Source: Actinomadura hibisca NBRC 15177
GTDB taxonomy: Bacteria > Actinomycetota > Actinomycetes > Streptosporangiales > Streptosporangiaceae
DNA: 64,000 nt
Assembly: GCF_001552635.1 (NCBI RefSeq)
Contig: NZ_BCRO01000022.1
Coordinates: 1 to 64,000, forward strand
Reading direction: 5' to 3'
A program made the translations under genes and the position numbers. Below are positions 52,072 to 60,892 of the stretch, piece after piece. The first letter of the stretch is position 1, and each line of letters starts with the position of its first letter. The notes beneath the pieces were generated by a model that saw only the letters and a list, made by a program, of their open reading frames with translations, was not told the DNA's origin and did no database searches.

Positions 52072-54398
52072 CGTGCGACCTCAAGGTTGTAAGTGGCCTG
52101 GTAGAGCTGGACGGGGACGTTCTGGTCGGGGATGCCGGCCGCGTCCAGGGCCTGCCCGAACCGGATCGCCTCCTCGTCGAACAACATCCCGATGCGGCTG
52201 CGCAGGTCGGCGCGGGCCTTGGCGCCCATGCCGCGCAACGACTCGGCGCCGAACAGCGCCTTCAGCAGCCGCTGCGGGACGGCGCTGGTGCCGCCCTCGA
52301 CGTTGACGTCGGCGGTGCCGTAGCCGAGCAGCCCGATCATCAGCACCAGCGACAGCGCCTCGGAGTCGAACGACACCAGCTTGGCGACCGAGCGCTTGGT
52401 GACGCCCTCGGTGCGGATCAGCTCCTGGACGTGGTCCTGCCAGGAGCTGACGGCGCGGGTCACCCGGCGCGACAGCTCGGGGGACACCCGTTCGGCGGCG
52501 CGGTGCGGCGCGGCGGCCGGGGCGTCCAGCACGTGCCCGCCCGCCGGGTGCTCGCGCCAGCTCGCCAGGACCTGGTCGGCGGCGTGCTCGGCGGAGGACA
52601 GGATCAGCGACTCCAGGCCGCTGCGCAGCGCCGCCTTCAGCGCGCGGACGCGGGCCGGGCTGCGGTGCCGCCGCGTGGTGGTGCGGCGCGGGCCGCGGCC
52701 GCGCCGCACGTGCAGGGAGCGCAGCAGGTCGCCGGTGCCCGCGAAGTCCTGCCAGCGGGCCAGCACCTCGCCGCGCAGCAGCGACCCGTTGCGGGTGGCC
52801 TCGTCCAGCTCGGCGAGCGCGGTGGCGTAGGCGGACTCGACGGCGCGGGCCAGCTCGGCGCGCTGCTCGACCTGCGCCTCGACCTGCTTGGCCAGCTCGG
52901 GGACGCGGGTGCGGAAGCTGTCGAGCACGCCGCCGAGGGTGTCGCCGATGACGACCTCGCGGTCGACGCTGCTGTCGGCGACGCCGACCAGCCAGGACCG
53001 GATGTCCGCCACCGTCTCCTCGGGCAGGCGGCTGCCCTCGACGCGCGTCTCGGGGATGGTGAAGCGGTGCGCGTCGCCGACGCCCTGCTCGGTGAGCATC
53101 TCGCCGAAGTGCTCGACGACCTCCGAGCCCCCGCCGTCGGGCACGCGCGACAGCACGACGCCGATGGTGGCGCCGTTGTCCCGGGCGCGCTGGAGCATCT
53201 GCCACACCTGCGCGTCGGCGTACCGGGCGGCGGTGGTGACGCAGAGCCAGAGGTCGGCGGCGGCCATCAGCTTGGTGGCGAACTCGTAGTGGTCCTCGAA
53301 GACCGAGTCGAAGTCGGGGCTGTCCAGCAGCGCCAGGCCGGGCGGCAGGGCGTCGCTGGCGATGATGACGAGCTGGTCGCCGGCGATGGCGTCGGGCGCG
53401 GGGCCGCGCACCCGGCCCATGCCCGGCAACATCGGCCCTTCCAGGAACCAGTCGGCGTGGTCGGGGTGGCACACCAGGATGGGGCTGCTGGTGGTGGGGC
53501 GCAGCACTCCGGTGGCGCTGACGCGCGCGCCCACCAGGGTGTTGACCAGGGTGGACTTGCCCGCGCCGGTGGAGCCGCCGAGCACCACGAGCATGGGCTT
53601 GCCCGCCGCCTGGACGCGCGGCAGGACGTAGTCCTCCAGCTGGTTGCGGATCTCGGTGCGGGCCTCGCGCGCCTCGGCGACGCCGGGGACGTCGAGCACG
53701 AAGTCGAAGGCGTTGAGCTGGTCGCGCAGCGCGGTGAGGGCGCGCGTGAGCGCGCCCTTGCGCGCGGTCGCGGCGGCGACGGCACCGGGCTCGGGGAAGG
53801 GGGCGAGGGGGTCCTCGGTCTTGGCGGGCGTGCGGGCGGGGGTGCTGGGAGCGGGAGGGGTGCTGGAGGCAGTGGCGGCCGCGGCGTGGGCGGCGCTGCC
53901 GGACTCGGCCACGTCGGCGGCGGCGACCGCAGCGTCGGCGGTGCCGGACTTGGCCGCGCCGGTGCCGGTGGTGCCGGACTTGGCCGCGCCGGTGGCTGCG
54001 GAGTCGGCGGCGGCGCCTTCCTTGAGCACTTCGGCGCTGCCAGAGCCGGCCACGCCGGCGGGACCGGACTTGGCCACGCCACTGGCCCCGGCTGCCGCGT
54101 CGGCGCTGCCTGACCTGGCCACGCCGTCGGCCTCGGACGTCTCGGTGGCGGTGCCGGGCTTGGCCATGCCGCCGGTCCCGGTCGCCGCGTCCGCGGGGCC
54201 GGGGCTGGTCACGCCGTCGGGCTTGGCCGTGGGTTCGGGCGGCACGGGCTGTTCGCCTTCCGCCGTCGGTTCCGGGGCCTTCGCGTGCTTGCCGGGGGGC
54301 TGGTCGCCGGCGGGACCGGGCGAGGTCACCGGGCTCCGGTCCGGGGCGCCGCCGGTGTCCTCGTCGTGGACCGCGCTCTGTTCTGCCGGGGGTGTCAC
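52068..54398 (-). CDS. Dynamin-family GTPase with long low-complexity N-terminus (first of a pair)
   Basis: A 776-residue protein. Residues ~1-200 are low-complexity with degenerate copies of a VAxSGxA motif (VARSGSA, VAKSGPA, VAGSGSA, AAKSGTT, AAKSGTA, VAESGSA). The GTPase domain has P-loop VLGGSTGAGKSTLVNTLVGA, G3 ALLDSPDFDSVFEDH and a G4-like VVLSRVPDGGG, with a helical dynamin-like C-terminal half. The GTG start overlaps the cysG stop as GTGA, and its stop overlaps the next GTPase. It may hetero-oligomerise with that partner. Confidence 0.85.
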   Translation of the reverse strand: MTPPAEQSAVHDEDTGGAPDRSPVTSPGPAGDQPPGKHAKAPEPTAEGEQPVPPEPTAKPDGVTSPGPADAATGTGGMAKPGTATETSEADGVARSGSADAAAGASGVAKSGPAGVAGSGSAEVLKEGAAADSAATGAAKSGTTGTGAAKSGTADAAVAAADVAESGSAAHAAAATASSTPPAPSTPARTPAKTEDPLAPFPEPGAVAAATARKGALTRALTALRDQLNAFDFVLDVPGVAEAREARTEIRNQLEDYVLPRVQAAGKPMLVVLGGSTGAGKSTLVNTLVGARVSATGVLRPTTSSPILVCHPDHADWFLEGPMLPGMGRVRGPAPDAIAGDQLVIIASDALPPGLALLDSPDFDSVFEDHYEFATKLMAAADLWLCVTTAARYADAQVWQMLQRARDNGATIGVVLSRVPDGGGSEVVEHFGEMLTEQGVGDAHRFTIPETRVEGSRLPEETVADIRSWLVGVADSSVDREVVIGDTLGGVLDSFRTRVPELAKQVEAQVEQRAELARAVESAYATALAELDEATRNGSLLRGEVLARWQDFAGTGDLLRSLHVRRGRGPRRTTTRRHRSPARVRALKAALRSGLESLILSSAEHAADQVLASWREHPAGGHVLDAPAAAPHRAAERVSPELSRRVTRAVSSWQDHVQELIRTEGVTKRSVAKLVSFDSEALSLVLMIGLLGYGTADVNVEGGTSAVPQRLLKALFGAESLRGMGAKARADLRSRIGMLFDEEAIRFGQALDAAGIPDQNVPVQLYQATYNLEVAR

Positions 54399-55636
54399 GG
54401 ATCCCGTCCCATGTCCGCTCGTCGAATCATGTCGATCTCTCGTGCCACGGTCACCACGTCGCCCACGACCACGATCGCCGGCGGCCGGACCCCGGCGGCC
54501 GCCATCTCGTCGGCGACCGTGGCCAGCGTGGCGGTCAGCGCCCGCTGTCCGGGGAGGGTGCCGTCCTGGACCACCGCGACCGGCGTGTCGGACGACCGAC
54601 CATAGCGCATGAGGGCCGCGGCGATGAGGGCCATGCGCTCCACCGCCATCAGCAGCACGAGGGTGCCGTTGGCGCGGGCCAGGGCGGCCCAGTCGACGGT
54701 GGATTCGGGGTGTCCGGGGGCGACGTGCGCGGAGACCACGTGGAACTCCTGGGACACGCCGCGGTGGGTGACCGGGATGCCCGCCGCCGAGGGGACGGCG
54801 ACGGCGCTGGTGATGCCGGGCACCACCGTCACCGGGACGCCGTGCCGCGCGCAGTGCAGGGCCTCCTCGCCGCCGCGCCCGAACACGAACGGGTCGCCGC
54901 CCTTGAGCCGCACCACGAACTTGCCCTGCTGCGCGTGCTCGACGAGGTAGGCGTTGATGCGGTCCTGGGTGACGGTGCGGCCGTAGGGGATCTTGGCGGC
55001 GTCGATCACCTCGACGTCGGCGGCCAGCTCGTCCAGCAGCTCGCGCGGCGCGAGGCGGTCGGTGACCACCACGTCGGCCTGGGCCAGCAGCTGGCGGCCG
55101 CGCACGGTGATCAGGCCGGGGTCGCCGGGGCCGCCGCCGACCAGCGCGACGCCGACCGGCTTGTGCCGCGAGTGCCGCGACTCCAGCCGTCCCTCGCGCA
55201 GGTCCTCCACGACCGAGTCGCGGATCCCGGCGGCGCGGCGCGGGTCGCCGCCCGACAACACGCCCACCGTGGTCTCGCCGACCTGGCCGGAGGCGGGGGT
55301 CCAGCCCGGGGAGGCGTCGGCGTCGTCGGCGCGCACCGACCAGATCCGGGCCTCCTCGGCCTCGGCGACGACGTCGGCGTTGACCTTGCCGTCGTCGGTG
55401 ACCGCCTGCACCAGCCAGGCCCCGGCGCAGTCGCCGGGGCGGTAGGGCCGGGCGTGCCAGGTGACGCGGCCGTCGTTGATCAGGTCGTCCAGCGAGGGCG
55501 TGACCTCGGGCGACACCAGCACCACCTCGGCGCCGGCGGCCAGCAGCGCGGGCACGCGGCGCTGGGCGACCCGGCCCCCGCCGACGACGAGGACGCGTCG
55601 CCCGCCGAGACGGAGGCCGAGCAGGTACGGGGGCAC
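54395..55636 (-). CDS. cysG: Siroheme synthase-type fusion: precorrin-2 dehydrogenase and uroporphyrinogen-III methyltransferase
   Basis: About 413 residues. The N-terminal NAD-binding domain (RVLVVGGGRVAQRRVPALLA) oxidises precorrin-2. The C-terminal SUMT domain (VALVGGGPGDPGLITVRGRQ, VVRLKGGDPFVFGRGGEEAL, PGITSAVAVPSAAGIPVTHR) methylates uroporphyrinogen III at C2 and C7. The product feeds cobalamin and siroheme. I prefer the GTG at 55634-55636, giving VPPYLLGLRLGGRRV; the ATG at 55693 adds 19 non-conserved residues. It is separated by about 150 bases from bluB-cobT. Confidence 0.92.
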   Translation of the reverse strand: MPPYLLGLRLGGRRVLVVGGGRVAQRRVPALLAAGAEVVLVSPEVTPSLDDLINDGRVTWHARPYRPGDCAGAWLVQAVTDDGKVNADVVAEAEEARIWSVRADDADASPGWTPASGQVGETTVGVLSGGDPRRAAGIRDSVVEDLREGRLESRHSRHKPVGVALVGGGPGDPGLITVRGRQLLAQADVVVTDRLAPRELLDELAADVEVIDAAKIPYGRTVTQDRINAYLVEHAQQGKFVVRLKGGDPFVFGRGGEEALHCARHGVPVTVVPGITSAVAVPSAAGIPVTHRGVSQEFHVVSAHVAPGHPESTVDWAALARANGTLVLLMAVERMALIAAALMRYGRSSDTPVAVVQDGTLPGQRALTATLATVADEMAAAGVRPPAIVVVGDVVTVAREIDMIRRADMGRDP

Positions 55637-55790
55637 GTCGGTGTTCTCTCGATCGGCGCGCGGCGGTGGATGCCGGACGCGGGTGACGGACATGTGGCTT
55701 TGTGGACCAAAGGTACTCGGAGCGACAAGGTCATGGAGAGGGTCCCCGCCCAGTCGATAGCAGGTGGTGCCTCATACCGTGATCATGTCG

Positions 55791-57533
55791 TTACGCCCGG
55801 GGGTGTTTATCGCTCACCCCCGCCGAGTCGAAGGTGGCGACCTCGTGGAGGACCCGGACGGCGCCCTGCACGAGCGGCAGCGCCAGCAGCGCGCCGGTCC
55901 CCTCGCCCAGGCGTAGTTCCAGGTCCACCAGCGGGCGGAGCCCCAGGTGGGAAACGGTAGCGGAATGTCCGGGCTCGGCCGAACGGTGCCCCGCCACGCA
56001 CGCGCCGAGCGCGTCCGGGCACAACGCGGCGGCGACGAGGGCGGCGGCCCCGGCGATCACGCCGTCGAGCACCACCGGCACGCGCAGCGCGGCCGCGCCG
56101 AGGACGAATCCGGCGAGCGCGGCGTGCTCCAGGCCGCCCACGGCCGCCAGCACGTCCAAGGGGTCGCGCCCGGCCGCGCCGTCCGGTCCGGCGAGGCCGT
56201 GGCGCTCCAGGGCGGCCTCGATGACGGTGATCTTGTGCGCGTGGGTCGCGTCGTCGATGCCGGTGCCGCGCCCGGTCACCTGCGCGGGCGGCAGGCCCGT
56301 GAACGCCGCGATCAGCGCCGCCGACGCCGTGGTGTTCGCGATCCCCATGTCCCCGGTGACCAGGCAGCGCGACCCGGCCGACACCAGGTCGCGGGCCACC
56401 TCGATGCCGGTCTCCACGGCCTGCCGCGCCTGTTCGGGCGTCATCGCGGGCCCCCGCGTCATGTCGGCGGTGCCGGGCGCGACCTTGCGCGGCAGCAGGC
56501 CCGGCGCGGCGTCCAGGTCGGCGGCGACGCCCACGTCCACGACGGTGACCTCGGCCCCGACCTGCCCGGCGAAGGCGTTGACGACCGCTCCCCCGGCCAG
56601 GAAGTTGCCGACCATCTGCGCGGTGACCTCCTGCGGCCACGGCGTGACGCCCTGGGCGTGCACGCCGTGGTCGGCGGCGAACACCGCGACGGCGGCGGGC
56701 TCGGGCAGCGGCGGCGGGCACTGCCCGGCCAGGCCCGCGAGCCGCACCGACACCTCCTCCAGCACGCCGAGCGAGCCCGGCGGCTTGGTCAGGCGGTCCT
56801 GGAGGTCGCGGGCGTCGCGCATGGCGGCCTCGTCCGGGGGGCGGATGGCGGCGACGGTCTCGTCAATCAGGTTCACGGCGTCCTCTCCGGGCAGCCCGCG
56901 CCGCCCGTACTCCTCGTTGTGCACCGCCCACGCCAGCGGGCGGCGGAACGCCCAGCCGCTCAGGGCGAGCTGCGGGGCGGGCGGGAACTGCGCCACGCGG
57001 CCGACGCACAGGTAGGCGACGACCTCCAGGTGGGCGGGCAGGCCCAGCTCGGCGGCCAGTTCCCGTTCGTCGAAGAAGCTGACCCAGCCGACGCCGAGGT
57101 CCTCGGCGCGGGCGGCCAGCCACAGGTTCTGCACGGCGCAGGCGACCGAGTAGGGCGCGGTCCGCGGCTGCGCGTGGCGGCCGAGCGGGTTGCGGCCGCC
57201 GCGCGTCGGGTCGCAGGTCACGGCGATGTTGATCGGGGCCTCGCGGATCGCCTCGACCTTCATGCCGTCGAAGCGGGCGGCGCGCGCGGGCACCAGCGAG
57301 GCGGCGTAGGCGCGGCGCTGGCGTTCGGCCAGGTCGCGGACGCGTTCGCGGCGTTCGGCGGACCGGATGACCACGAAGTCCCAGGGCTGGGTGAGCCCGA
57401 CCGACGGCGCGCGGTGCGCCGCCTCCAGGACGCGGGTGAGCGCGGCGTCGTCCACCGGGTCGGGCAGGAAGCCGTCGCGGATGTCGCGGCGCTCGGCGAT
57501 CACCTGGTGGACGGCGTCAGATGCCCAGCTCAC
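55791..57533 (-). CDS. bluB-cobT: BluB-CobT fusion: DMB synthase plus DMB phosphoribosyltransferase
   Basis: A 580-residue fusion. Residues 1-~225 are BluB (RRDIRDGFLPDPVDDAALTR, AAHRAPSVGLTQPWDFVVI), which makes 5,6-dimethylbenzimidazole from FMNH2 and oxygen. Residues ~235-580 are CobT (KPPGSLGVLEEVSVRLAGLA, VFAADHGVHAQGVTPWPQEV, LVTGDMGIANTTASAALIAA, catalytic Glu in LELRLGEGTGALL), which activates DMB with nicotinate mononucleotide. One polypeptide thus makes and activates the lower ligand of B12. The GTG start overlaps the cobC end by 17 bases. Confidence 0.93.
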   Translation of the reverse strand: MSWASDAVHQVIAERRDIRDGFLPDPVDDAALTRVLEAAHRAPSVGLTQPWDFVVIRSAERRERVRDLAERQRRAYAASLVPARAARFDGMKVEAIREAPINIAVTCDPTRGGRNPLGRHAQPRTAPYSVACAVQNLWLAARAEDLGVGWVSFFDERELAAELGLPAHLEVVAYLCVGRVAQFPPAPQLALSGWAFRRPLAWAVHNEEYGRRGLPGEDAVNLIDETVAAIRPPDEAAMRDARDLQDRLTKPPGSLGVLEEVSVRLAGLAGQCPPPLPEPAAVAVFAADHGVHAQGVTPWPQEVTAQMVGNFLAGGAVVNAFAGQVGAEVTVVDVGVAADLDAAPGLLPRKVAPGTADMTRGPAMTPEQARQAVETGIEVARDLVSAGSRCLVTGDMGIANTTASAALIAAFTGLPPAQVTGRGTGIDDATHAHKITVIEAALERHGLAGPDGAAGRDPLDVLAAVGGLEHAALAGFVLGAAALRVPVVLDGVIAGAAALVAAALCPDALGACVAGHRSAEPGHSATVSHLGLRPLVDLELRLGEGTGALLALPLVQGAVRVLHEVATFDSAGVSDKHPRA

Positions 57534-58542
57534 CGAGCACCTCCAGCAGCCGGTCGTTGGTGGCGCGGTCGCGGACGGCCACGCGCAGCCAGTCGGTGCC
57601 GAGGCCGGGGAAGGTGTCGCCGCGCCGCACCGCGTAGCCGCGCTGGCGCAGCAGGGCCCGGACGCCCAGCGCGTCGGGCGCGCGCAGGCACAGGAACGAG
57701 GCGCGCGGCTCGGGCACGACGTACAGGCCGCGCGCGCTGAACTCGGCGGCGAACCGGTCGCGCTCGGCGGCCAGGTCGGCGGCCCACGCGTCGGCCTCGG
57801 CGACGGCCTCGGGCTCGCAGCACGCCTCGATCGCCACGAGCGCGGGCGTGGACACCGCCCACAGCGGTTGCGCCTCGGCGAGCCGGGCGATCAGGCGCGG
57901 GTCGGCCAGGACGTAACCGGCGCGCAGCCCGGCGAGGCCCCAGGTCTTGGTGAGGCTGCGCAGCACGACCACGCCGGAGGGCAGGCGGCCGGTGAGGGTC
58001 TCGGGCTCGCCGGGCACGCAGTCCATGAACGCCTCGTCCACCACGACGGTGCGGCCGGGCCGGGCCAGCGCGGCGATCGCGGCGGCGGGGTGCAGGACCG
58101 AGGTGGGGTTGGTCGGGTTGCCGATCATCACCAGGTCGGCGGCGGCGGGCACGTCGGCCGGGTCGAGGGTGAAGTCCTTGCCGAGCACGACGCGCTCGAC
58201 GGTGTGCCCGGCGGCGCGCAGCGCGGCCTCCGGCTCGGTGAACTGCGGGTGCACCACGACGGCGTGCCGGGGCTCCAGCACCCGCGCCAGCAGCACGAAC
58301 GCCTCGGCAGCCCCGGCGGTCAGCAGCACCTCGTCGGCGGCGCGGCCGTGCCGCCGCGCGACGGCGTGCCGGGCACTGGTGGGGTCGGGATAGGCGGCCA
58401 GGTCGGCGACCGAGGCGCGGATGCGCTCGGCCAGCCAGTCCGGGGGCGTGCCGGTGCGGACGTTGACCGCGAAGTCCAGCAGGCCGCCGCCGACCTCGGC
58501 GTCACCGTGGTGGCGCAGGTCCACCTCGTCGGGGAAGGTCAC
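57517..58542 (-). CDS. cobC: CobC/CobD-like PLP-dependent threonine-phosphate decarboxylase or aminotransferase
   Basis: A 341-residue fold-type I PLP enzyme resembling Rv2231c/CobC. LDFAVNVRTGTPPDWL starts the active site, then LLTAGAAEAFVLLARVL and DLVMIGNPTNPTSVLHPAAA. TVVVDEAFMDCVPGE carries the Asp for the pyridine nitrogen, and the PLP Lys is in VLRSLTKTWGLAGLRAGYVL. It is thought to make the aminopropanol-phosphate linker of cobalamin. The GTG start overlaps the cobH stop as GTGA. Confidence 0.9.
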   Translation of the reverse strand: MTFPDEVDLRHHGDAEVGGGLLDFAVNVRTGTPPDWLAERIRASVADLAAYPDPTSARHAVARRHGRAADEVLLTAGAAEAFVLLARVLEPRHAVVVHPQFTEPEAALRAAGHTVERVVLGKDFTLDPADVPAAADLVMIGNPTNPTSVLHPAAAIAALARPGRTVVVDEAFMDCVPGEPETLTGRLPSGVVVLRSLTKTWGLAGLRAGYVLADPRLIARLAEAQPLWAVSTPALVAIEACCEPEAVAEADAWAADLAAERDRFAAEFSARGLYVVPEPRASFLCLRAPDALGVRALLRQRGYAVRRGDTFPGLGTDWLRVAVRDRATNDRLLEVLGELGI

Positions 58543-59135
58543 TGCCCCTCCTCGTGGTAGAGCAGGGCGTTGACGGCGGCCGCGGCGACGGCCGAGCCGC
58601 CCTTCTCCGACACGTTGCTGAGCTGCGGCAGGCCGCTGGCGCGCAGCGCCTCCTTGGCCTCGGCCGCGCCGACGAACCCGACCGGCAGGCCGATGACCAG
58701 CGCGGGCCGCACCTGGCGCGCGATGATCTCGAAGATGGCCGACGGGGAGGAACCCACCACCCACACCGCGCCGGGGCCGACCTCGGAGTAGGACAGCCGG
58801 ACGGCGGCGGCCTCCCGGGTGATCCCGGCGGCGCGGGCCATCCGGGCGGCGGCGGGCTCGCCGATGTGGCACAACGCCCGGCGGGCGGTGATCCCGGCGG
58901 TGACCATGCCCTCGTCGGCGACGACGGGCGCGCCGCCGCGCAGCGCGGCCAGCCCCCGGGCCAGGTGCTCCTCGCGGGTGACCAGGTCCACCGCGTACTC
59001 CAGGTCGGCGCTGACGTGGATGACGCGCTCGGCGACCGCCCGCCACAGCGGCGGCATCGGGGACAGGTCGACCCGCGCGCGCAGGATCTCGTACGACCGG
59101 ACCTCGATGGGGTGGGGCTGGCGGACCGTGGTCAC
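58539..59135 (-). CDS. cobH: Precorrin-8X methylmutase
   Basis: A 198-residue CobH/CbiC enzyme that moves the C11 methyl to C12, giving hydrogenobyrinate. The catalytic His is in AERVIHVSADLEY, then GAPVVADEGMVTAGI, AVWVVGSSPSAIFEIIARQV and ALVIGLPVGFVGAAEAKEAL. GGAGG precedes GTG 59133-59135, whose TGA overlap with the upstream gene continues the coupled chain. Confidence 0.95.
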   Translation of the reverse strand: MTTVRQPHPIEVRSYEILRARVDLSPMPPLWRAVAERVIHVSADLEYAVDLVTREEHLARGLAALRGGAPVVADEGMVTAGITARRALCHIGEPAAARMARAAGITREAAAVRLSYSEVGPGAVWVVGSSPSAIFEIIARQVRPALVIGLPVGFVGAAEAKEALRASGLPQLSNVSEKGGSAVAAAAVNALLYHEEGQ

Positions 59136-59719
59136 CGTTCCTCCTTGGTCGTCATGACGGCTTCCGGCTGACCAGGGTGGCACGCGCGCGGAGCGGTTGC
59201 CCCATCGGTGGTGATTCCTAACACTTTGCCACTATTCATCCCATCGCCGGTGACCTGGGGCACAGCGGCGACGGCGGTGGTGACCTGCGCGGACTTGCGC
59301 TTCTGGACGACGAGCCGGGCGGGGCCGCCCAGCTCGCGGGCGGCGTGCAGGGCGGCGGCCTCGGCGACGCTGGGGGTGCCGACGCCGCTGCGGGCGGCCT
59401 CGGAGGGGTTGGGCACGGCGACGGCGGCGAGCGTGGCGGCGGGGTAGCCGAGCAGGGGCCAGCCGCGCTGATCAGCGACTTTCCGGATGCCGGGCTCGTG
59501 GATCTTGGAGTCGACGGTCGCCATCGCGCGCACGGCACGCGGGGACAGCGCGGCGGCGGCCAGGACGGCATCGATCAGCGTCCCGACCTCGGCCGCCTCA
59601 GCCCCCGCGCACGTGCCGACCCCGATCACGAGCAGGAGACCGCCGCTCGTAGACCCGGCTCCCGGCGTAGCAACGTGATCGTCTTCGGTGGTGGCGACAC
59701 GGGGCGGGTCGCCGGTCAT
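59132..59719 (-). CDS. cobE: CobE / CbiG C-terminal-domain cobalamin protein
   Basis: A 195-residue protein matching only the C-terminal domain of CbiG, equivalent to CobE: LLLVIGVGTCAGAEAAEVGT, AMATVDSKIHEPGIRKVADQ, GWPLLGYPAATLAAVAVPNP and GVGTPSVAEAAALHAARELG. It lacks the CbiG N-terminal half that opens the delta-lactone in the anaerobic pathway, consistent with an aerobic-type route. ATG 59717-59719 overlaps the cobL stop. Confidence 0.87.
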   Translation of the reverse strand: MTGDPPRVATTEDDHVATPGAGSTSGGLLLVIGVGTCAGAEAAEVGTLIDAVLAAAALSPRAVRAMATVDSKIHEPGIRKVADQRGWPLLGYPAATLAAVAVPNPSEAARSGVGTPSVAEAAALHAARELGGPARLVVQKRKSAQVTTAVAAVPQVTGDGMNSGKVLGITTDGATAPRACHPGQPEAVMTTKEER

Positions 59720-60888
59720 GCGGAGGGCTCTTCCGGGAGGGGGGTGATCGTTTGGGGGCGGCGAGCGCGGGTGCGGCGCGGGCGTTCGGTGGCGGGTGCG
59801 GTGCGCTCGCCGGTGATGACGAAGGTCGGGGTGGTCTCTGGAGCGTCGAACGGCGTTGCCTGTAGCCGGACGGCCTGCGCGGTGAACTTCTCGGCCTGTA
59901 GTGCGTTCAGGATGGGGCGCACGGCCTGTTCGTCGGTGGTCGTGGCCACTATGCACCGCAGGACTCTGGATGCTGCCGCTCGAACTACGGCTGGAGTGGG
60001 GTCGCCTAGGAAAACCGCGTCCGGGACGGGTAGGTGCTCGAAGACCGTCGGGGGCTCGCCGCGCGACACCGCCACCTTCACGCCGTGTTCCCGGATGTCG
60101 CCCCGGATCGTCTCACACACCTGCGGATCGCGGGCCACGGCTACGGCCGCCGCCCCGGCTCGCGCGCACGCGATGGCCACCGTGCCGTCGCCGTCCACGT
60201 CCCACACCAGGTCACCTACGCGCGGGGCGAGCCTGGCCAGCACTACCGCCGCTATCTCGCTCGTGGGTATTTCCGGGAACGGGCGCGGACCCGACGTCCA
60301 GCCCACGACACCGGTCGCGTCCGTCGCATCTAGGACCAGCACCACTTCCGGCTGATTCCACGGACGCGTCGTCGCCTCCGCCGGACGCACGTGCACCACC
60401 CGTTCGGCCGGGCCTCCCAGGTCCTCGCACACCACGAACGCGCGCGGCGACTGTGGGAACAGCGCGCGGGCCAGCTCCGCCGGGCCCGCGTCCGGGGCGG
60501 TCAGCACCGCCACCTTCGGGTGCGCGCGGCACGCGTTCACCGCGCGCCTCAGGCCGCCCTCTCCCGCTGACACCACCAGCGCGTCGTCCCAGGGGAAACC
60601 CGCTCGCGCAAATGCCCGCGCTACTACGGAAACGGCGGGCAGCACGCGTGGGCGGTGGCCGCGTTCGCGCAGGGTCCGCACGACGCCGAAGAAGCCAGGG
60701 TCTCCGGCGGCCAGTACGACCGTCTCCGCGTCGGGGTCGATGTCCTCCAGCGCCCCTACGCGCGCGCCCGAGGGCAGGTCCACCGCCGCCAGCACGCGCG
60801 CGTCGCCCGTCACCAGGTCGGCCGCCGCCAGCAACCGCCGCGCCTCCTCCGGCAGCGGCGCGCCGTCGTACCCGACCACCGTGATCAT
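59716..60888 (-). CDS. cobL: Precorrin-6Y methylase CobL (CbiE-CbiT fusion), divergent
   Basis: A 390-residue fusion. The CbiE half (C5 methylation) has VVLAAGDPGFFGVVRTLRER and FVVCEDLGGPAERVV, but its opening loop is VGYDGAPLPEE rather than GIGPGG. The CbiT half (C15 methylation and decarboxylation) has PTSEIAAVVLARLAPRVGDL, then WDVDGDGTVAIACARAG where the family has DIGAGSGSVAIE. That loop is one residue shorter and lacks the conserved Glu. The tail is basic (RPRRTRARRPQ). Both domains are therefore unusual, and activity is uncertain. Confidence 0.85.
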   Translation of the reverse strand: MITVVGYDGAPLPEEARRLLAAADLVTGDARVLAAVDLPSGARVGALEDIDPDAETVVLAAGDPGFFGVVRTLRERGHRPRVLPAVSVVARAFARAGFPWDDALVVSAGEGGLRRAVNACRAHPKVAVLTAPDAGPAELARALFPQSPRAFVVCEDLGGPAERVVHVRPAEATTRPWNQPEVVLVLDATDATGVVGWTSGPRPFPEIPTSEIAAVVLARLAPRVGDLVWDVDGDGTVAIACARAGAAAVAVARDPQVCETIRGDIREHGVKVAVSRGEPPTVFEHLPVPDAVFLGDPTPAVVRAAASRVLRCIVATTTDEQAVRPILNALQAEKFTAQAVRLQATPFDAPETTPTFVITGERTAPATERPRRTRARRPQTITPLPEEPSA

Positions 60889-60892
60889 GCGC

